Positions 1 through 7,484 of a stretch of DNA of 11,463 nt are shown in pieces; position 1 is the stretch's first letter; each line of letters opens with the position of its first letter. The DNA comes from Candidatus Babeliales bacterium (GTDB lineage Bacteria > Babelota > Babeliae > Babelales > JACPOV01), in assembly GCA_020050475.1 (NCBI GenBank), contig JAGVKP010000066.1:1-11463 (forward strand), in the 5' to 3' direction. The position numbers and the translations under genes were made by a program. Below the pieces are notes generated by a model. It did not search any database. It was not told the DNA's origin and was given only the letters and a program-made list of their open reading frames with translations.

Positions 1-93
1 GGCGAACATCTTCTGGCCCTTTGCCAACCAACAATCCAAGAGATCAAGTCGCGCAATAAGCGCGCAAAAATAGAAGAGCAGGAGAGTACCTGA
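1..93 (+). CDS. possible C-terminal tail of a plus-strand gene (partial)
   Basis: Frame 1 of the plus strand is open from the window edge to a TGA at 91-93, giving 30 residues with a charged, natural-looking C-terminus (ending KIEEQEST). It would be convergent with ymdB, leaving about 19 bp between the two stop codons. I do not recognise the family. The minus strand is also open across part of this stretch, and 30 codons is too short to be sure. A short CGCGC/GCGCG inverted repeat at 50-64 lies inside the frame; it has no T-tract downstream on the minus strand, so it does not look like a ymdB terminator. Confidence 0.4.
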   Translation, partial: GEHLLALCQPTIQEIKSRNKRAKIEEQEST

Positions 94-112
94 ACGCAAC
101 AATCCACTTTTT

Positions 113-919
113 CTAGAGCTTTATCTCATCATCGACAATCTGAATACGCTCTATTTTGAGCGCTTTACCGGATTCTGCATCAATCTCTATCCACACACCG
201 CATAAAATAAATGGCCCAGTCGTTTCAACGGTAAATTTTGCTGGCATTTGCGTTAAAAAATTATTAATAATCGGTTCTTTTTTCATCCCGATCATTGAGT
301 TACGTGCACCAGCCATCCCCAAATCAGTAATAAAGGCAGTCCCCTGCGGCAAAATGCGTTCATCTGCCGTAGGCACATGCGTATGAGTCCCAACGACGGC
401 GCTGACGCGCCCATCAAGATAGAACCCCATCGCCATTTTTTCCGCGGTCGTTTCTGCATGCATATCGACGATAATGCACGGCGTTTTTGAACGCAAAAAG
501 GTAAGGGCAGAATCAGCAGCTTTAAACGGGCAGGAAAGCAGCTCGCGCATAAAGACGCGCCCCTGAAGATTAAGGACACCGATGGTAGTACCTGCAACGG
601 TAAAAAACGTTGTTCCTTTACCGGGACATTCAGTCGGAAAGTTTTCAGGGCGTACCAGATCAGTATGATGCTTTAAATATTCATAGATATCTTTTTGGTG
701 CCAAATATGGTTACCGCTGGTAACAACATCCACCCCGTTCTGCTTAAAAAAAGCCATAATTTTGGGCGTAATGCCGCGGCCTTCGGCACTATTTTCGCCA
801 TTTACCATGACGCCATCGATCTTATAAAGATCTTTCAAGCGCGGAAGATATTTTTGGAGCATCGCGCAACCGGGCGTACCGACCAAATCACCAAGAATTA
901 AAATTCTAACTTTTTTCAT
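113..919 (-). CDS. ymdB: YmdB-family metallophosphoesterase (TIGR00282-like)
   Basis: This is a cytoplasmic calcineurin-type phosphodiesterase of the YmdB family, whose Bacillus member hydrolyses 2',3'-cyclic nucleotides and affects biofilm and motility decisions. The 268-residue length is normal for the family. Metal-ligand motifs appear in order: GDLVG (D11), NGEN (40-43), SGNH (N70, H71), DMHAE (H154) and GTHTHVPTAD (H179, H181). All expected ligands are present, so the enzyme should be active. The start ATG lies 3 nt after the rny stop codon, so it is co-transcribed and probably translationally coupled with RNase Y, the same pairing seen in Bacillus. It appears to be the last gene of the minus-strand chain; no clear terminator follows it inside the window. 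The physiological role in this organism is unknown. Confidence 0.93.
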   Translation of the reverse strand: MKKVRILILGDLVGTPGCAMLQKYLPRLKDLYKIDGVMVNGENSAEGRGITPKIMAFFKQNGVDVVTSGNHIWHQKDIYEYLKHHTDLVRPENFPTECPGKGTTFFTVAGTTIGVLNLQGRVFMRELLSCPFKAADSALTFLRSKTPCIIVDMHAETTAEKMAMGFYLDGRVSAVVGTHTHVPTADERILPQGTAFITDLGMAGARNSMIGMKKEPIINNFLTQMPAKFTVETTGPFILCGVWIEIDAESGKALKIERIQIVDDEIKL

Positions 920-922
920 AGA

Positions 923-2491
923 TCACCGCGCATATTCGATAGAACGTTTTTCTCGAATAACGTTCACTTTTATTTGACCTGGGAATGCCATTTCGAGCTC
1001 TATTTTGCGCGCGATATTGCGTGCTAGATTTGCTGCTGCATCATCATCAAGCAGATCCTCTTGTACAATAATGCGCACTTCGCGACCAGCTTGCAAAGCA
1101 TACGACTTTTTAACGCCATCAAATGATCCGGCAATATCTTCAAGCTTTTCAAGGCGCTTAATATACGCTGATAATGTCTCGCGGCGAGCGCCAGGGCGCG
1201 CGGCAGAAATCGTATCAGCAATCACGATGATCGGGCTAAATATCGAGGCAAACACGATCTCTTCATGGTGAGCAGCAATAGCATTTACTACCAACGGATC
1301 CTCACCACATCGTTTTGCAATATCACCACCAATTAATGCATGCGGCCCTTCAACTTCAGCACTGACCGCTTTACCAATGTCATGCAAAAGACCGGCACGC
1401 AAAGCAAGCGATCCATCAAGACCAAGCTCATCAGCTATCATACGAGCAAAGAGGCCAACCTCTTTTGAGTGAATCAAAACGTTTTGCGAAAAGCTCGTTC
1501 TGAAATGAAGTTTGCCAAGCATCGTCACAATTTCATCATGTACCCCTTGCAGATTAAGCTCAAGGACTACCTGCTTGCCAACCTCTTGTATCATTTCATC
1601 GATATCTTTTTCGCATTGAGCAACCGTCTCTTCAATACGTGATGGATTAATGCGACCATCCATAATTAATTTTTCAAGCGAGCGGCGTGCTACTTCGCGA
1701 CGAATCGGATTAAAACCTGAGATGGTAATTATTTCAGGAACATCCCCAATGACAAACTCCATACCGGTCGCCATCTCAAGCGCTTTGATATTGCGGCCTT
1801 CTTTACCAATAATTCTGCCCTTCATATCTTCACTTGGCAGGTGAACGATGCCAGAAGAGTGTTGCGGTACCTGGTCAGCAACATAGCGCTGCATTGCCGT
1901 CACGACGACATTATTCGCCTTATCTTTGGCCGTTTGGCGCGCCTCCTCTTCAACTTTTTGTACCCATTTTTGACTCGTTAAGCGCACTTCTTCTTCAAGC
2001 GTATGATAAAGCTCCTTACGCGCTTCATCACGAGTCATGCCGGTAATGCTTTCAAGCTTGGCAATCAGTTCTGTGTAGACCGCTTTGATCTTATTTTCAT
2101 TAACCAAAAGGCGATCGCTCATACGCGAAAGATTACGCTCTTTTTGCTGTATTTCCTGAGATACTTCTTCGATTCGTTGCTCTTTTTTTTCAATCGTTTC
2201 ATATTTACTGTTAAGTTTTGCTTGGAAACGCTCAAGTTCTATTTTTTCGCGCTTCATATCAAGCTCAAACTCAGTGCGCCGCTTATGCAGCTCATCTTTT
2301 AAGCGTAGCGTCGATTCACGCCGCTCATTTTCAAGATCGCGCTTACTATTTTTTGCCATTGCCTGCGCTTCTTCAAAAAGACGCTTTGCATGCGCAATAC
2401 GCGAGCGCGCAACAAAAAATAAAATGATACTTGTGGCAAGGACACCCAAGCCACCGACCCATGTCATTATTTCTGGAATAGTGGTTACCAT
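923..2491 (-). CDS. rny: ribonuclease Y
   Basis: RNase Y is a membrane-anchored endoribonuclease that starts mRNA decay. The 522-residue product has the full family layout: an N-terminal membrane helix (about 10-28), a long charged coiled coil (about 30-200), a KH RNA-binding domain with GRIIGKEGRN at 225-234, and an HD domain with catalytic H370-D371 in the motif LLHDIGK, further His residues at H384 and 408-409, and a late Asp (D426) in IADTISAARPGARRE. Length and motifs match the family closely. Upstream is an AGGA ribosome-binding site about 9 nt from the ATG, and an unusual hairpin-rich leader (2492-2580). It sits after a probable terminator behind zapA, so it likely has its own promoter, and it is followed 3 nt later by ymdB. 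RNase Y is absent from E. coli-like bacteria, which helps place the organism elsewhere. Confidence 0.97.
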   Translation of the reverse strand: MVTTIPEIMTWVGGLGVLATSIILFFVARSRIAHAKRLFEEAQAMAKNSKRDLENERRESTLRLKDELHKRRTEFELDMKREKIELERFQAKLNSKYETIEKKEQRIEEVSQEIQQKERNLSRMSDRLLVNENKIKAVYTELIAKLESITGMTRDEARKELYHTLEEEVRLTSQKWVQKVEEEARQTAKDKANNVVVTAMQRYVADQVPQHSSGIVHLPSEDMKGRIIGKEGRNIKALEMATGMEFVIGDVPEIITISGFNPIRREVARRSLEKLIMDGRINPSRIEETVAQCEKDIDEMIQEVGKQVVLELNLQGVHDEIVTMLGKLHFRTSFSQNVLIHSKEVGLFARMIADELGLDGSLALRAGLLHDIGKAVSAEVEGPHALIGGDIAKRCGEDPLVVNAIAAHHEEIVFASIFSPIIVIADTISAARPGARRETLSAYIKRLEKLEDIAGSFDGVKKSYALQAGREVRIIVQEDLLDDDAAANLARNIARKIELEMAFPGQIKVNVIREKRSIEYAR

Positions 2492-2576
2492 ACGATTTGT
2501 TCCTGTGTAGCAGCTGCTTATCGGTATATATTACCGCAGCAGCACGGTAAAAATTGTATCTACGTATGAAAGATAC
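2492..2576 (-). promoter_or_regulatory. structured 5' leader of rny with competing hairpins
   Basis: Several inverted repeats are packed into the region before the rny start. TTACCG (2531-2536) pairs with CGGTAA (2545-2550) across 8 nt. The same TACCG (2532-2536) can instead pair with CGGTA (2522-2526) across 5 nt, so the two hairpins exclude each other. GTATCT (2556-2561) pairs with AGATAC (2571-2576). A perfect 10-bp palindrome AGCAGCTGCT (2509-2518) lies just before the ribosome-binding site and could pair with the CAGCAGC loop (2537-2543). The arrangement resembles an attenuator or autoregulatory leader, but its function is inference. Confidence 0.45.
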
Positions 2577-2583
2577 GTTGCAA
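2553..2583 (-). promoter_or_regulatory. candidate rny-ymdB promoter
   Basis: On the minus strand TTGCAA (2583-2578) and TACAAT (2558-2553, five of six consensus bases) are separated by 19 bp, slightly longer than ideal. The pair lies just beyond the T-tract of the hairpin that follows zapA. Transcription would begin near 2546, leaving only the CGGTA/TACCG hairpin and the palindrome in the RNA. The spacing makes this tentative. Confidence 0.35.
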
Positions 2584-2631
2584 AAAAAGGCAAGCGAGAA
2601 GGACTCAGCACCGCTTAAAAACGGTTGCCTT
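2581..2631 (-). terminator. probable intrinsic terminator after zapA
   Basis: Read on the minus strand, AAGGCAA (2631-2625) pairs with TTGCCTT (2593-2587) and is followed directly by a run of seven T residues (2588-2582). A smaller CCG/CGG hairpin lies inside the large loop. It is 22 nt beyond the zapA stop. The loop of about 31 nt is longer than usual, so termination may be partial. Confidence 0.5.
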
Positions 2632-2652
2632 AATTGGAAGAAAGGTGAGCAA

Positions 2653-2931
2653 TCACTGCTGGCATGTAAGTAGTTGATCAATACGATCAGTCATCTCTTG
2701 GCAACTTGCAGTAATCGTAGCCTGATGTGTCAAGAGGCGATGGGCAAGCTGAACCGCTGTCAGCACCGCCATGCGCGGCGTTTCTTTGCTTTTGAAGGTA
2801 CCGCTCAATTCACGCATAAGCTCATCAACGAGCCGCACCGATTCTAAAAGAACCGTCTCTGACTCATCGCTCACGATTGAATATGATTCACCAAAAATAG
2901 TAACGGTGTACTTTTTTGCTTCTCGTTTCAT
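2653..2931 (-). CDS. zapA: cell division protein ZapA
   Basis: ZapA is a small cytoplasmic protein that binds FtsZ and promotes bundling of its filaments at the division ring. The 92-residue product has the family pattern: an N-terminal beta region (YTVTIFGESYSIVSDE, about residues 8-23), a helical segment with LVDELMREL, then MAVLTAVQLAHRLL leading into a C-terminal helix suited to coiled-coil dimerisation. Its ATG overlaps the TGA of the upstream coiled-coil gene by 4 bp (ATGA), so the two are translationally coupled and probably act together. In many bacteria zapA lies near rplT-pheS-pheT; here pheS and pheT are absent from the interval. A terminator-like hairpin follows. The family assignment is firm at domain level although sequence identity in ZapA is typically low. 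Confidence 0.85.
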   Translation of the reverse strand: MKREAKKYTVTIFGESYSIVSDESETVLLESVRLVDELMRELSGTFKSKETPRMAVLTAVQLAHRLLTHQATITASCQEMTDRIDQLLTCQQ

Positions 2932-3155
2932 GATGGCTTTGACGTACCTATAAGGTTATCGATACTTTTTATGAGCTCATCAACAAAAACTTTGGTCTTC
3001 AATCGCTCTTGATCAAGCTCTTGGCTGCTTACGGTTGTCAATTTTCTTAACAACTGCTCATTTTGTTCAACTAATTGTGCATTTTCAGCTTTTAATTCAC
3101 CACAAAAGGCGAGTAACTGCGCTATCTTGCGCTCAAGATTTTGCAACACTTCCAT
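2928..3155 (-). CDS. small ZapB-like coiled-coil protein
   Basis: The 75-residue product is mostly one predicted coiled coil, with regularly spaced leucines and Asn/Glu-rich segments (for example ELKAENAQL and EQNEQLLRKL). I chose the ATG at 3155, not an ATG nine codons upstream, because a strong ribosome-binding site, AAGGAG, precedes it at the right spacing. Its stop codon overlaps the zapA start by 4 bp. Small coiled-coil proteins encoded immediately before zapA are known in other bacteria (ZapB-like, or TIGR02449-type families), so a role in assembling the division ring with ZapA is a reasonable inference. Sequence alone cannot separate ZapB homology from a generic coiled coil. Confidence 0.7.
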   Translation of the reverse strand: MEVLQNLERKIAQLLAFCGELKAENAQLVEQNEQLLRKLTTVSSQELDQERLKTKVFVDELIKSIDNLIGTSKPS

Positions 3156-3208
3156 ACGCTCTCCTTTTTTATGCACGTACATTTTGCAACGTTACGTTAT
3201 TTTGAAGA

Positions 3209-3240
3209 TCAGTGTACTGACGCAGATCAATCACTGTCAA
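3209..3240 (-). promoter_or_regulatory. promoter with overlapping palindrome before the zapB-like/zapA pair
   Basis: A perfect -35 TTGACA (3240-3235, minus strand) is followed after 18 bp by TACACT (3216-3211), four of six -10 bases. An inverted repeat with TCAGT/ACTGA arms (3209-3220) covers the -10 and could be an operator. It begins 7 bp after the rplT stop, so the division genes can be transcribed independently of the ribosomal genes. Confidence 0.55.
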
Positions 3241-3246
3241 CAAACA

Positions 3247-3594
3247 TTACTGCTTAGCCAACGTAACAAGTTGTGCAAAAGCATCCGGCTCATAAATAGC
3301 AAGCTGGCTCAGCATCTTTCTATTTAAGCTGACGCTCGCTTTGCTCAATCCATGCATAAATTTATTATACGGCATTTCATGGAGTTTGCTGGCAGCGCCA
3401 ATGCGCATAATGAAGAGGCTGCGCATATCTCTCTTTTTGAGCTTGCGTCCCGTATATGCGTACGCCATTGCACGCAACAAGGTCTCTTTTGCGCGACGGA
3501 TAATATTTTTGCGCTGGCCCCAATAGCCCTTAGTCTGTTTTAACAGTCTTTTATGTCTTTTTTTAGTCACTACACCGCGTTTTACACGAGTCAT
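3247..3594 (-). CDS. rplT: 50S ribosomal protein bL20
   Basis: bL20 binds 23S rRNA early in large-subunit assembly. The 115-residue product is of normal length and has the family's basic N-terminus (MTRVKRGVVTKKRHKRLLKQ), the GYWGQRKNIIRRAKE segment, and the KKRDMRSLFIMRIGAASKLH helix pair. A good ribosome-binding site, AAGGA, stands 7 nt before the ATG, and the rpmI stop is 19 nt upstream, in the conserved infC-rpmI-rplT order. In E. coli and Bacillus bL20 represses this operon by binding a leader structure. No room for the usual leader is seen upstream of infC here, so the control may differ. Confidence 0.97.
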   Translation of the reverse strand: MTRVKRGVVTKKRHKRLLKQTKGYWGQRKNIIRRAKETLLRAMAYAYTGRKLKKRDMRSLFIMRIGAASKLHEMPYNKFMHGLSKASVSLNRKMLSQLAIYEPDAFAQLVTLAKQ

Positions 3595-3613
3595 ACGTAA
3601 ATCCTTAATTCAA

Positions 3614-3805
3614 TCATGAATGCAACAATGATTTGACATGGCGAATATCACGGCTATTTACCAATAGACCGCGACGCATATTGCGCTTTTTAAGGCGCGA
3701 TTTTTTCGTCAACAAATGACGACGCCCCGCCTTTGCTGCTTTGATATGATTTTTTGTTTTTCTAAATCGCTTTGCTGCACCCGAGTGCGTTTTCATTTTA
3801 GGCAT
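3614..3805 (-). CDS. rpmI: 50S ribosomal protein bL35
   Basis: bL35 is a small, very basic large-subunit protein. The 63-residue product begins with the diagnostic [14 protein letters not shown] and continues with Lys/Arg-rich sequence ([25 protein letters not shown]), matching the family in length and composition. It lies 22 nt after infC and 19 nt before rplT, the universal order. The sequence before its start shows only a weak purine stretch as ribosome-binding site, so it may depend on translational coupling with infC. Confidence 0.96.
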   Translation of the reverse strand: MPKMKTHSGAAKRFRKTKNHIKAAKAGRRHLLTKKSRLKKRNMRRGLLVNSRDIRHVKSLLHS

Positions 3806-3827
3806 ACAATTAAGCTCTGCTTTCTAC

Positions 3828-4397
3828 TTATTTAACGTAATATATGCGCGACCACATGGTAGCGCTTCTCATATCTTTTTCATGCGCTAGATTTATCAGG
3901 CCTTCTTGCGCAAATGTTTGATCGACTTTTGCAAACAGATCGCCGCCGCGCTCTTGCGAAGAAGCAACCTCGCGCCCTCTAAACATAAGGGTCACTTTGA
4001 CATGTTTGCCATCTTTCAAAAACTGCACCGCCTGCTTAATCTTGGTCAGATAATCATGCTCACCAATCTTGGTACGCATTTTGATCTCTTTGACCTGGAT
4101 CGTTTTTTGGTGCTTCTTTGCCTCAGCCTGTTTTTTCTTTTTGGCATATAAAAGCTTACCAAAGTCAATAATTTTGACAACTGGTACGCCCTGGGAGCCG
4201 GTATCCGATACCATGACAAGATCGAGCTCTGCTGCACGGGCCAAGCGTAATGCTTCTTCACGCGTAATCACCCCTACATTTTCACCTTCATGGGTGATCA
4301 TTTGAACCTTAGGGGCTCGAATCTGTTCGTTAACCAGCTGATCAGACTTTTGAGTTATAAGCGGTTTCAACGTAGTTCTATCCTTCGTAGTAATCAT
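3828..4397 (-). CDS. infC: translation initiation factor IF-3
   Basis: IF-3 binds the 30S subunit, prevents premature 50S joining and checks start-codon pairing. The 189-residue product has the N-terminal domain signature VNEQIRAPKVQMI (22-34), the linker motif VKIIDFGKLLYAKKKK, and the C-terminal domain with QVKEIKMR (101-108) and VTLMFRGREVA (135-145). Compared with E. coli, a couple of residues are added in the loop before the linker, and the usual PxC(R/K)I Cys is Val. An extra stretch of about 20 residues precedes the conserved start of the N-domain. The ATG is 3 nt after the recA stop and has no Shine-Dalgarno sequence, so translation probably depends on ribosomes finishing recA. The second codon is ATT, the start codon used by E. 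coli infC, which is probably coincidence. Confidence 0.95.
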   Translation of the reverse strand: MITTKDRTTLKPLITQKSDQLVNEQIRAPKVQMITHEGENVGVITREEALRLARAAELDLVMVSDTGSQGVPVVKIIDFGKLLYAKKKKQAEAKKHQKTIQVKEIKMRTKIGEHDYLTKIKQAVQFLKDGKHVKVTLMFRGREVASSQERGGDLFAKVDQTFAQEGLINLAHEKDMRSATMWSRIYYVK

Positions 4398-4400
4398 AAG

Positions 4401-5462
4401 TTAAACGGCTTTTGCAGCAGCCTGCGCCTGCATAATCAGCTCGCGCACCTGCTTGGCAAAATCGGGATTTTCTTTCAGGTATGCCAACGACTGCTCACGA
4501 CCCTGCGCAAATTTTTTCTGCCCAAGAGCAAACCAAGAGCCAGTCTGGCTAATTACCTGATAGTGAATGGCAGCGTCAAGCAGATCAAGCTCATGGCTGA
4601 TTCCTTCCCCAAACAAAATATCAAGTTCGACACGCTTGAACGGCGGTGCCATCTTGTTTTTAACCACTTTTACCGCGACGCGGTTCCCAAAATGGTTATC
4701 ATCTTTTTTCAAGCTTGCCACTTTGCGTACATCAAGGCGCAGCGATGCATAAAACTTAAGGGCATTGCCTCCCGTTGTCGTCTCTTTGCTGGCAAACGGC
4801 ATGCTATTAATATTGTGTCTAATTTGGTTAATAAAGATAAATACCGTTCGTGAGCGATGTACAATAGGAGTCAGCTTTCGTAAGGCCTGCGACATTAAGC
4901 GCGCTTGCAGCCCGACGTGCACGTCCCCCATATCGCCATCAAGTTCGGCTTTCGGCACCAAGGCCGCGACCGAGTCAATAACGACGATATCCACCGATCC
5001 TGAACGTACCAGCATTTCAGCAATATCTAACGCTTGTTCACCATAATCAGGTTGCGAAATAATGAGTTCATTAATATTGACGCCAAGTTTTCCGGCATAG
5101 GTGGTATCAAGCGCATGTTCAGCATCAATGTAGGCGCAGATGCCTCCGCGTTGCTGCGCTTGAGCGATCGCATGCAAGGCAAGCGTCGTTTTACCGGAAG
5201 CTTCCGGACCATAAATTTCTATAACTCGCCCGGTCGGATAGCCACCAACACCAATAGCATCATCGATCAGTATTGAGCCTGATGATATAGCAGGGATTGC
5301 ATCCTGCTTCATATCACCCAAGAACATCACGAGTCCTTTACCATGCTGTTTTTCGATCTGAGCAAAGGTAACCTCGAGCATCTTCTTTTTATTGAGTGTC
5401 GTGGTTTCAGCTGAAACCGGCTGTACTTCTAACGATCTATTTTTTGCTTCTTGCTGGGTCAT
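4401..5462 (-). CDS. recA: recombinase RecA
   Basis: RecA forms ATP-dependent filaments on single-stranded DNA for homologous recombination and SOS induction. The 353-residue product carries Walker A GPEASGKT (85-92), Walker [10 protein letters not shown] (160-168), the core motif FINQIR (210-215) and the L2 segment [14 protein letters not shown] (227-240). Relative to E. coli it has about 18 extra N-terminal residues and lacks the acidic C-terminal tail, ending AAAKAV. The ATG overlaps the ppiD-like stop by 4 bp (ATGA), and infC starts 3 nt after the stop. There is therefore no private upstream region for a promoter or LexA operator unless one lies inside the ppiD-like gene. Function is certain; the unusual placement suggests constitutive co-expression. 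Confidence 0.98.
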   Translation of the reverse strand: MTQQEAKNRSLEVQPVSAETTTLNKKKMLEVTFAQIEKQHGKGLVMFLGDMKQDAIPAISSGSILIDDAIGVGGYPTGRVIEIYGPEASGKTTLALHAIAQAQQRGGICAYIDAEHALDTTYAGKLGVNINELIISQPDYGEQALDIAEMLVRSGSVDIVVIDSVAALVPKAELDGDMGDVHVGLQARLMSQALRKLTPIVHRSRTVFIFINQIRHNINSMPFASKETTTGGNALKFYASLRLDVRKVASLKKDDNHFGNRVAVKVVKNKMAPPFKRVELDILFGEGISHELDLLDAAIHYQVISQTGSWFALGQKKFAQGREQSLAYLKENPDFAKQVRELIMQAQAAAKAV

Positions 5463-7459
5463 AACGGTAGGTCTTCCACGGCTTGTCGTTCACGTTGGCT
5501 ATCAGATTCTTGGACAAAGTTTATTGTAGCAGATCTGCCCAAAGAGGCAATATAACCGCGATAGACCGCCTCTTGCTGTTCTCTGGCAAGTTCTGCTTTG
5601 AGCTCAGGTTTTTTCTCATTGAAAAGTTTTTCATCAACCGGCTGCATCGATTCCAGCCTAAAAAGGTACATTTTATCACCCTGATCTGCTGAAGCTACTG
5701 CGCCCAATGAGCGAAGTGAAAGAAGCGTATCGACTGGTATGCCCTGCTTTTCAAGCGCTTCAAAGCCCTCTTTATCTTCAGGATTAAGCATACCGGTCAT
5801 TTTGAGCTGTCCGCCAATTTCGTTTTTGATCGTTGCCAGTGAAACTGATTTGGCCCGATCTTTGGCTTGCGCGAGGTCTTTTTTCATGGCTTGGCGAGCT
5901 CGATCATAGTTAAAATCTTTCTCAACCTGCTGCTTGATGCTTTCAAGCGGCTGCTCGACCGATTTTTCTATAAAAGTTGTCTGGATCAAAAGGCCATTAC
6001 CCGCATCATCAAGCATAAAGCCCCACTCATTAAGCGGTGTTTTAAGGATCTTTTGCGACAGCTTGCTAATATCGCGGCGCGAGGTATCAACGGTCCGCTC
6101 GGTACCACGATGTTTTTTGGCATAGTCGGCTACCGCCTGCTTGGCATCGGTCACTTGATTTACCAACGCGCGCGCGCCCTCTTGGAACTCCTGCTCAAAG
6201 CGCTGCGCAATCAGTTTATTTTTAATTTCTTGCGTGACGGCTGCAAGTGGTTTATAAGTAGATGCTTTTCGCCCCGCACGCTGAATCAGCTGCATACTTT
6301 TTTCAAGCATAATCGGCTCAGAAATATCGCCATCGCTTTGTAATCTAAAAGCAGCGCGCTCGACTGGTTCATCAAGCTCACCTTTTTTAAAGAACGGCAT
6401 GAGGCCGCCTTTTTGAGCAAACTCTTTATCCTGCGAATATTTTTTGGCAAGATCGGCAAATCGTTCAGGGTGCCCGGCAAGCTCAGCCTGTACCGTTGCG
6501 ATCGTTTCGCGTGCTTTATCTCCTGATGATTGGTCAGCGACCGGTAGGACGATGCGACGAATTTGCACCTGAAGCGGCTGGTCAAGATACTCTTTTTTAT
6601 GATCTTGATAAAAGCGTTCAACGTCCTCGTCGGTTACTTTTATACCAAAAAGCTCCGGCTTAAATTCGATAACGCGCGCCGATCTTTTTTCTGGGGTCCA
6701 GTAGCGTTTGATATATTTGTTTTGCTCATCAAAAAAAGCGGTTATTTGCTCGGTCGTATACGGCTGGCCGGTCACTTTTTTCAGATACGTATCAAGTGAA
6801 ATGGTCAAGATACCGTACTCGCGCGGCAGATAGTTTTTTTCAAATGCTCTCTTGAGCTCTGCGTGCGAAACATAGCCACCAAGTCCGATAAGCTGCCGGG
6901 TCAGCGATCTATCGATTGATTTGGCGAGTGATTGCTCGAAATCCTGGAGCGTGACGCCATTAATCTGTAAATAGTATCTGAGCATCGGGATTGAGATACG
7001 GCCGCTTTGATCAAGGACGCTGAACGGAACGACATCGCGCAGCTCTTGCAGCACAAACATCGGATCCTGGATCTTTTTGGCTACCATCTGTTCTGATGTT
7101 TCGATCCCGAGTCCTCCTGCTACCTCATTGAGCAGGGCATCAACGATCAGTCCTTGGAGTGCTATTTCATTCGGATCGGTACTCATTCCCATAGAGCTCA
7201 TCATCATATCAGCCTGTGCGCCGACCTGTTGCCTAAAAAGCTGTATCCGTTCCGCTTCATGAGAAGCGCGCTGCCTGAACTGCGAGACGGTAAGAAGCTC
7301 ATTATTAATCGTCGCTATTTTCGGGGCACCGCCGCTGCCGAATCGCTTAAAAAGCTGCGGGGTAAAGAGAAGGGAGCCGCCGGCCATTGAAAACATTGTG
7401 AGCCACAAAATAGCTTTGGCTATTTTATTTTTGAGCATCCGCTGCTGCGAAAGAACCAT
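5459..7459 (-). CDS. PpiD/SurA-like membrane-anchored peptidyl-prolyl isomerase
   Basis: The 666-residue product resembles PpiD, an inner-membrane chaperone that helps exported proteins fold as they leave the Sec translocon (E. coli PpiD is 623 residues). A cytoplasmic basic start and one membrane helix (about 13-35) precede a large periplasmic part. A SurA_N-like helical region (about 45-290) is followed by a parvulin domain (about 296-396), visible in [26 protein letters not shown] and the hydrophobic strand before GR. A second, weaker rotamase-like or chaperone region extends to the C-terminus. The start at 7459 has an AAAGG site about 9 nt upstream; an ATG seven codons later is also possible. 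The gene follows a SPOR protein by 25 nt and overlaps recA by 4 bp. Whether the parvulin domain is catalytic cannot be judged here. Confidence 0.88.
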   Translation of the reverse strand: MVLSQQRMLKNKIAKAILWLTMFSMAGGSLLFTPQLFKRFGSGGAPKIATINNELLTVSQFRQRASHEAERIQLFRQQVGAQADMMMSSMGMSTDPNEIALQGLIVDALLNEVAGGLGIETSEQMVAKKIQDPMFVLQELRDVVPFSVLDQSGRISIPMLRYYLQINGVTLQDFEQSLAKSIDRSLTRQLIGLGGYVSHAELKRAFEKNYLPREYGILTISLDTYLKKVTGQPYTTEQITAFFDEQNKYIKRYWTPEKRSARVIEFKPELFGIKVTDEDVERFYQDHKKEYLDQPLQVQIRRIVLPVADQSSGDKARETIATVQAELAGHPERFADLAKKYSQDKEFAQKGGLMPFFKKGELDEPVERAAFRLQSDGDISEPIMLEKSMQLIQRAGRKASTYKPLAAVTQEIKNKLIAQRFEQEFQEGARALVNQVTDAKQAVADYAKKHRGTERTVDTSRRDISKLSQKILKTPLNEWGFMLDDAGNGLLIQTTFIEKSVEQPLESIKQQVEKDFNYDRARQAMKKDLAQAKDRAKSVSLATIKNEIGGQLKMTGMLNPEDKEGFEALEKQGIPVDTLLSLRSLGAVASADQGDKMYLFRLESMQPVDEKLFNEKKPELKAELAREQQEAVYRGYIASLGRSATINFVQESDSQRERQAVEDLPL

Positions 7460-7484
7460 GAATCACTACCTTTCTTGAACTGCT

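Noticed and set aside
50..64. CGCGC/GCGCG hairpin as the ymdB terminator
   Set aside because: The T-tract is on the wrong side for minus-strand transcription, and the repeat falls in a probable coding tail.
2492..2652. A 6S RNA gene next to zapA, as in E. coli
   Set aside because: The gap is about the right size, but it shows several short separate hairpins and a T-tract, not one long rod with a central bubble. A covariance-model search would decide.
4392..4397. A non-canonical ATT start for infC, as in E. coli
   Set aside because: ATT is the second codon directly after an ATG. No ribosome-binding site favours it, so the ATG is the simpler choice.
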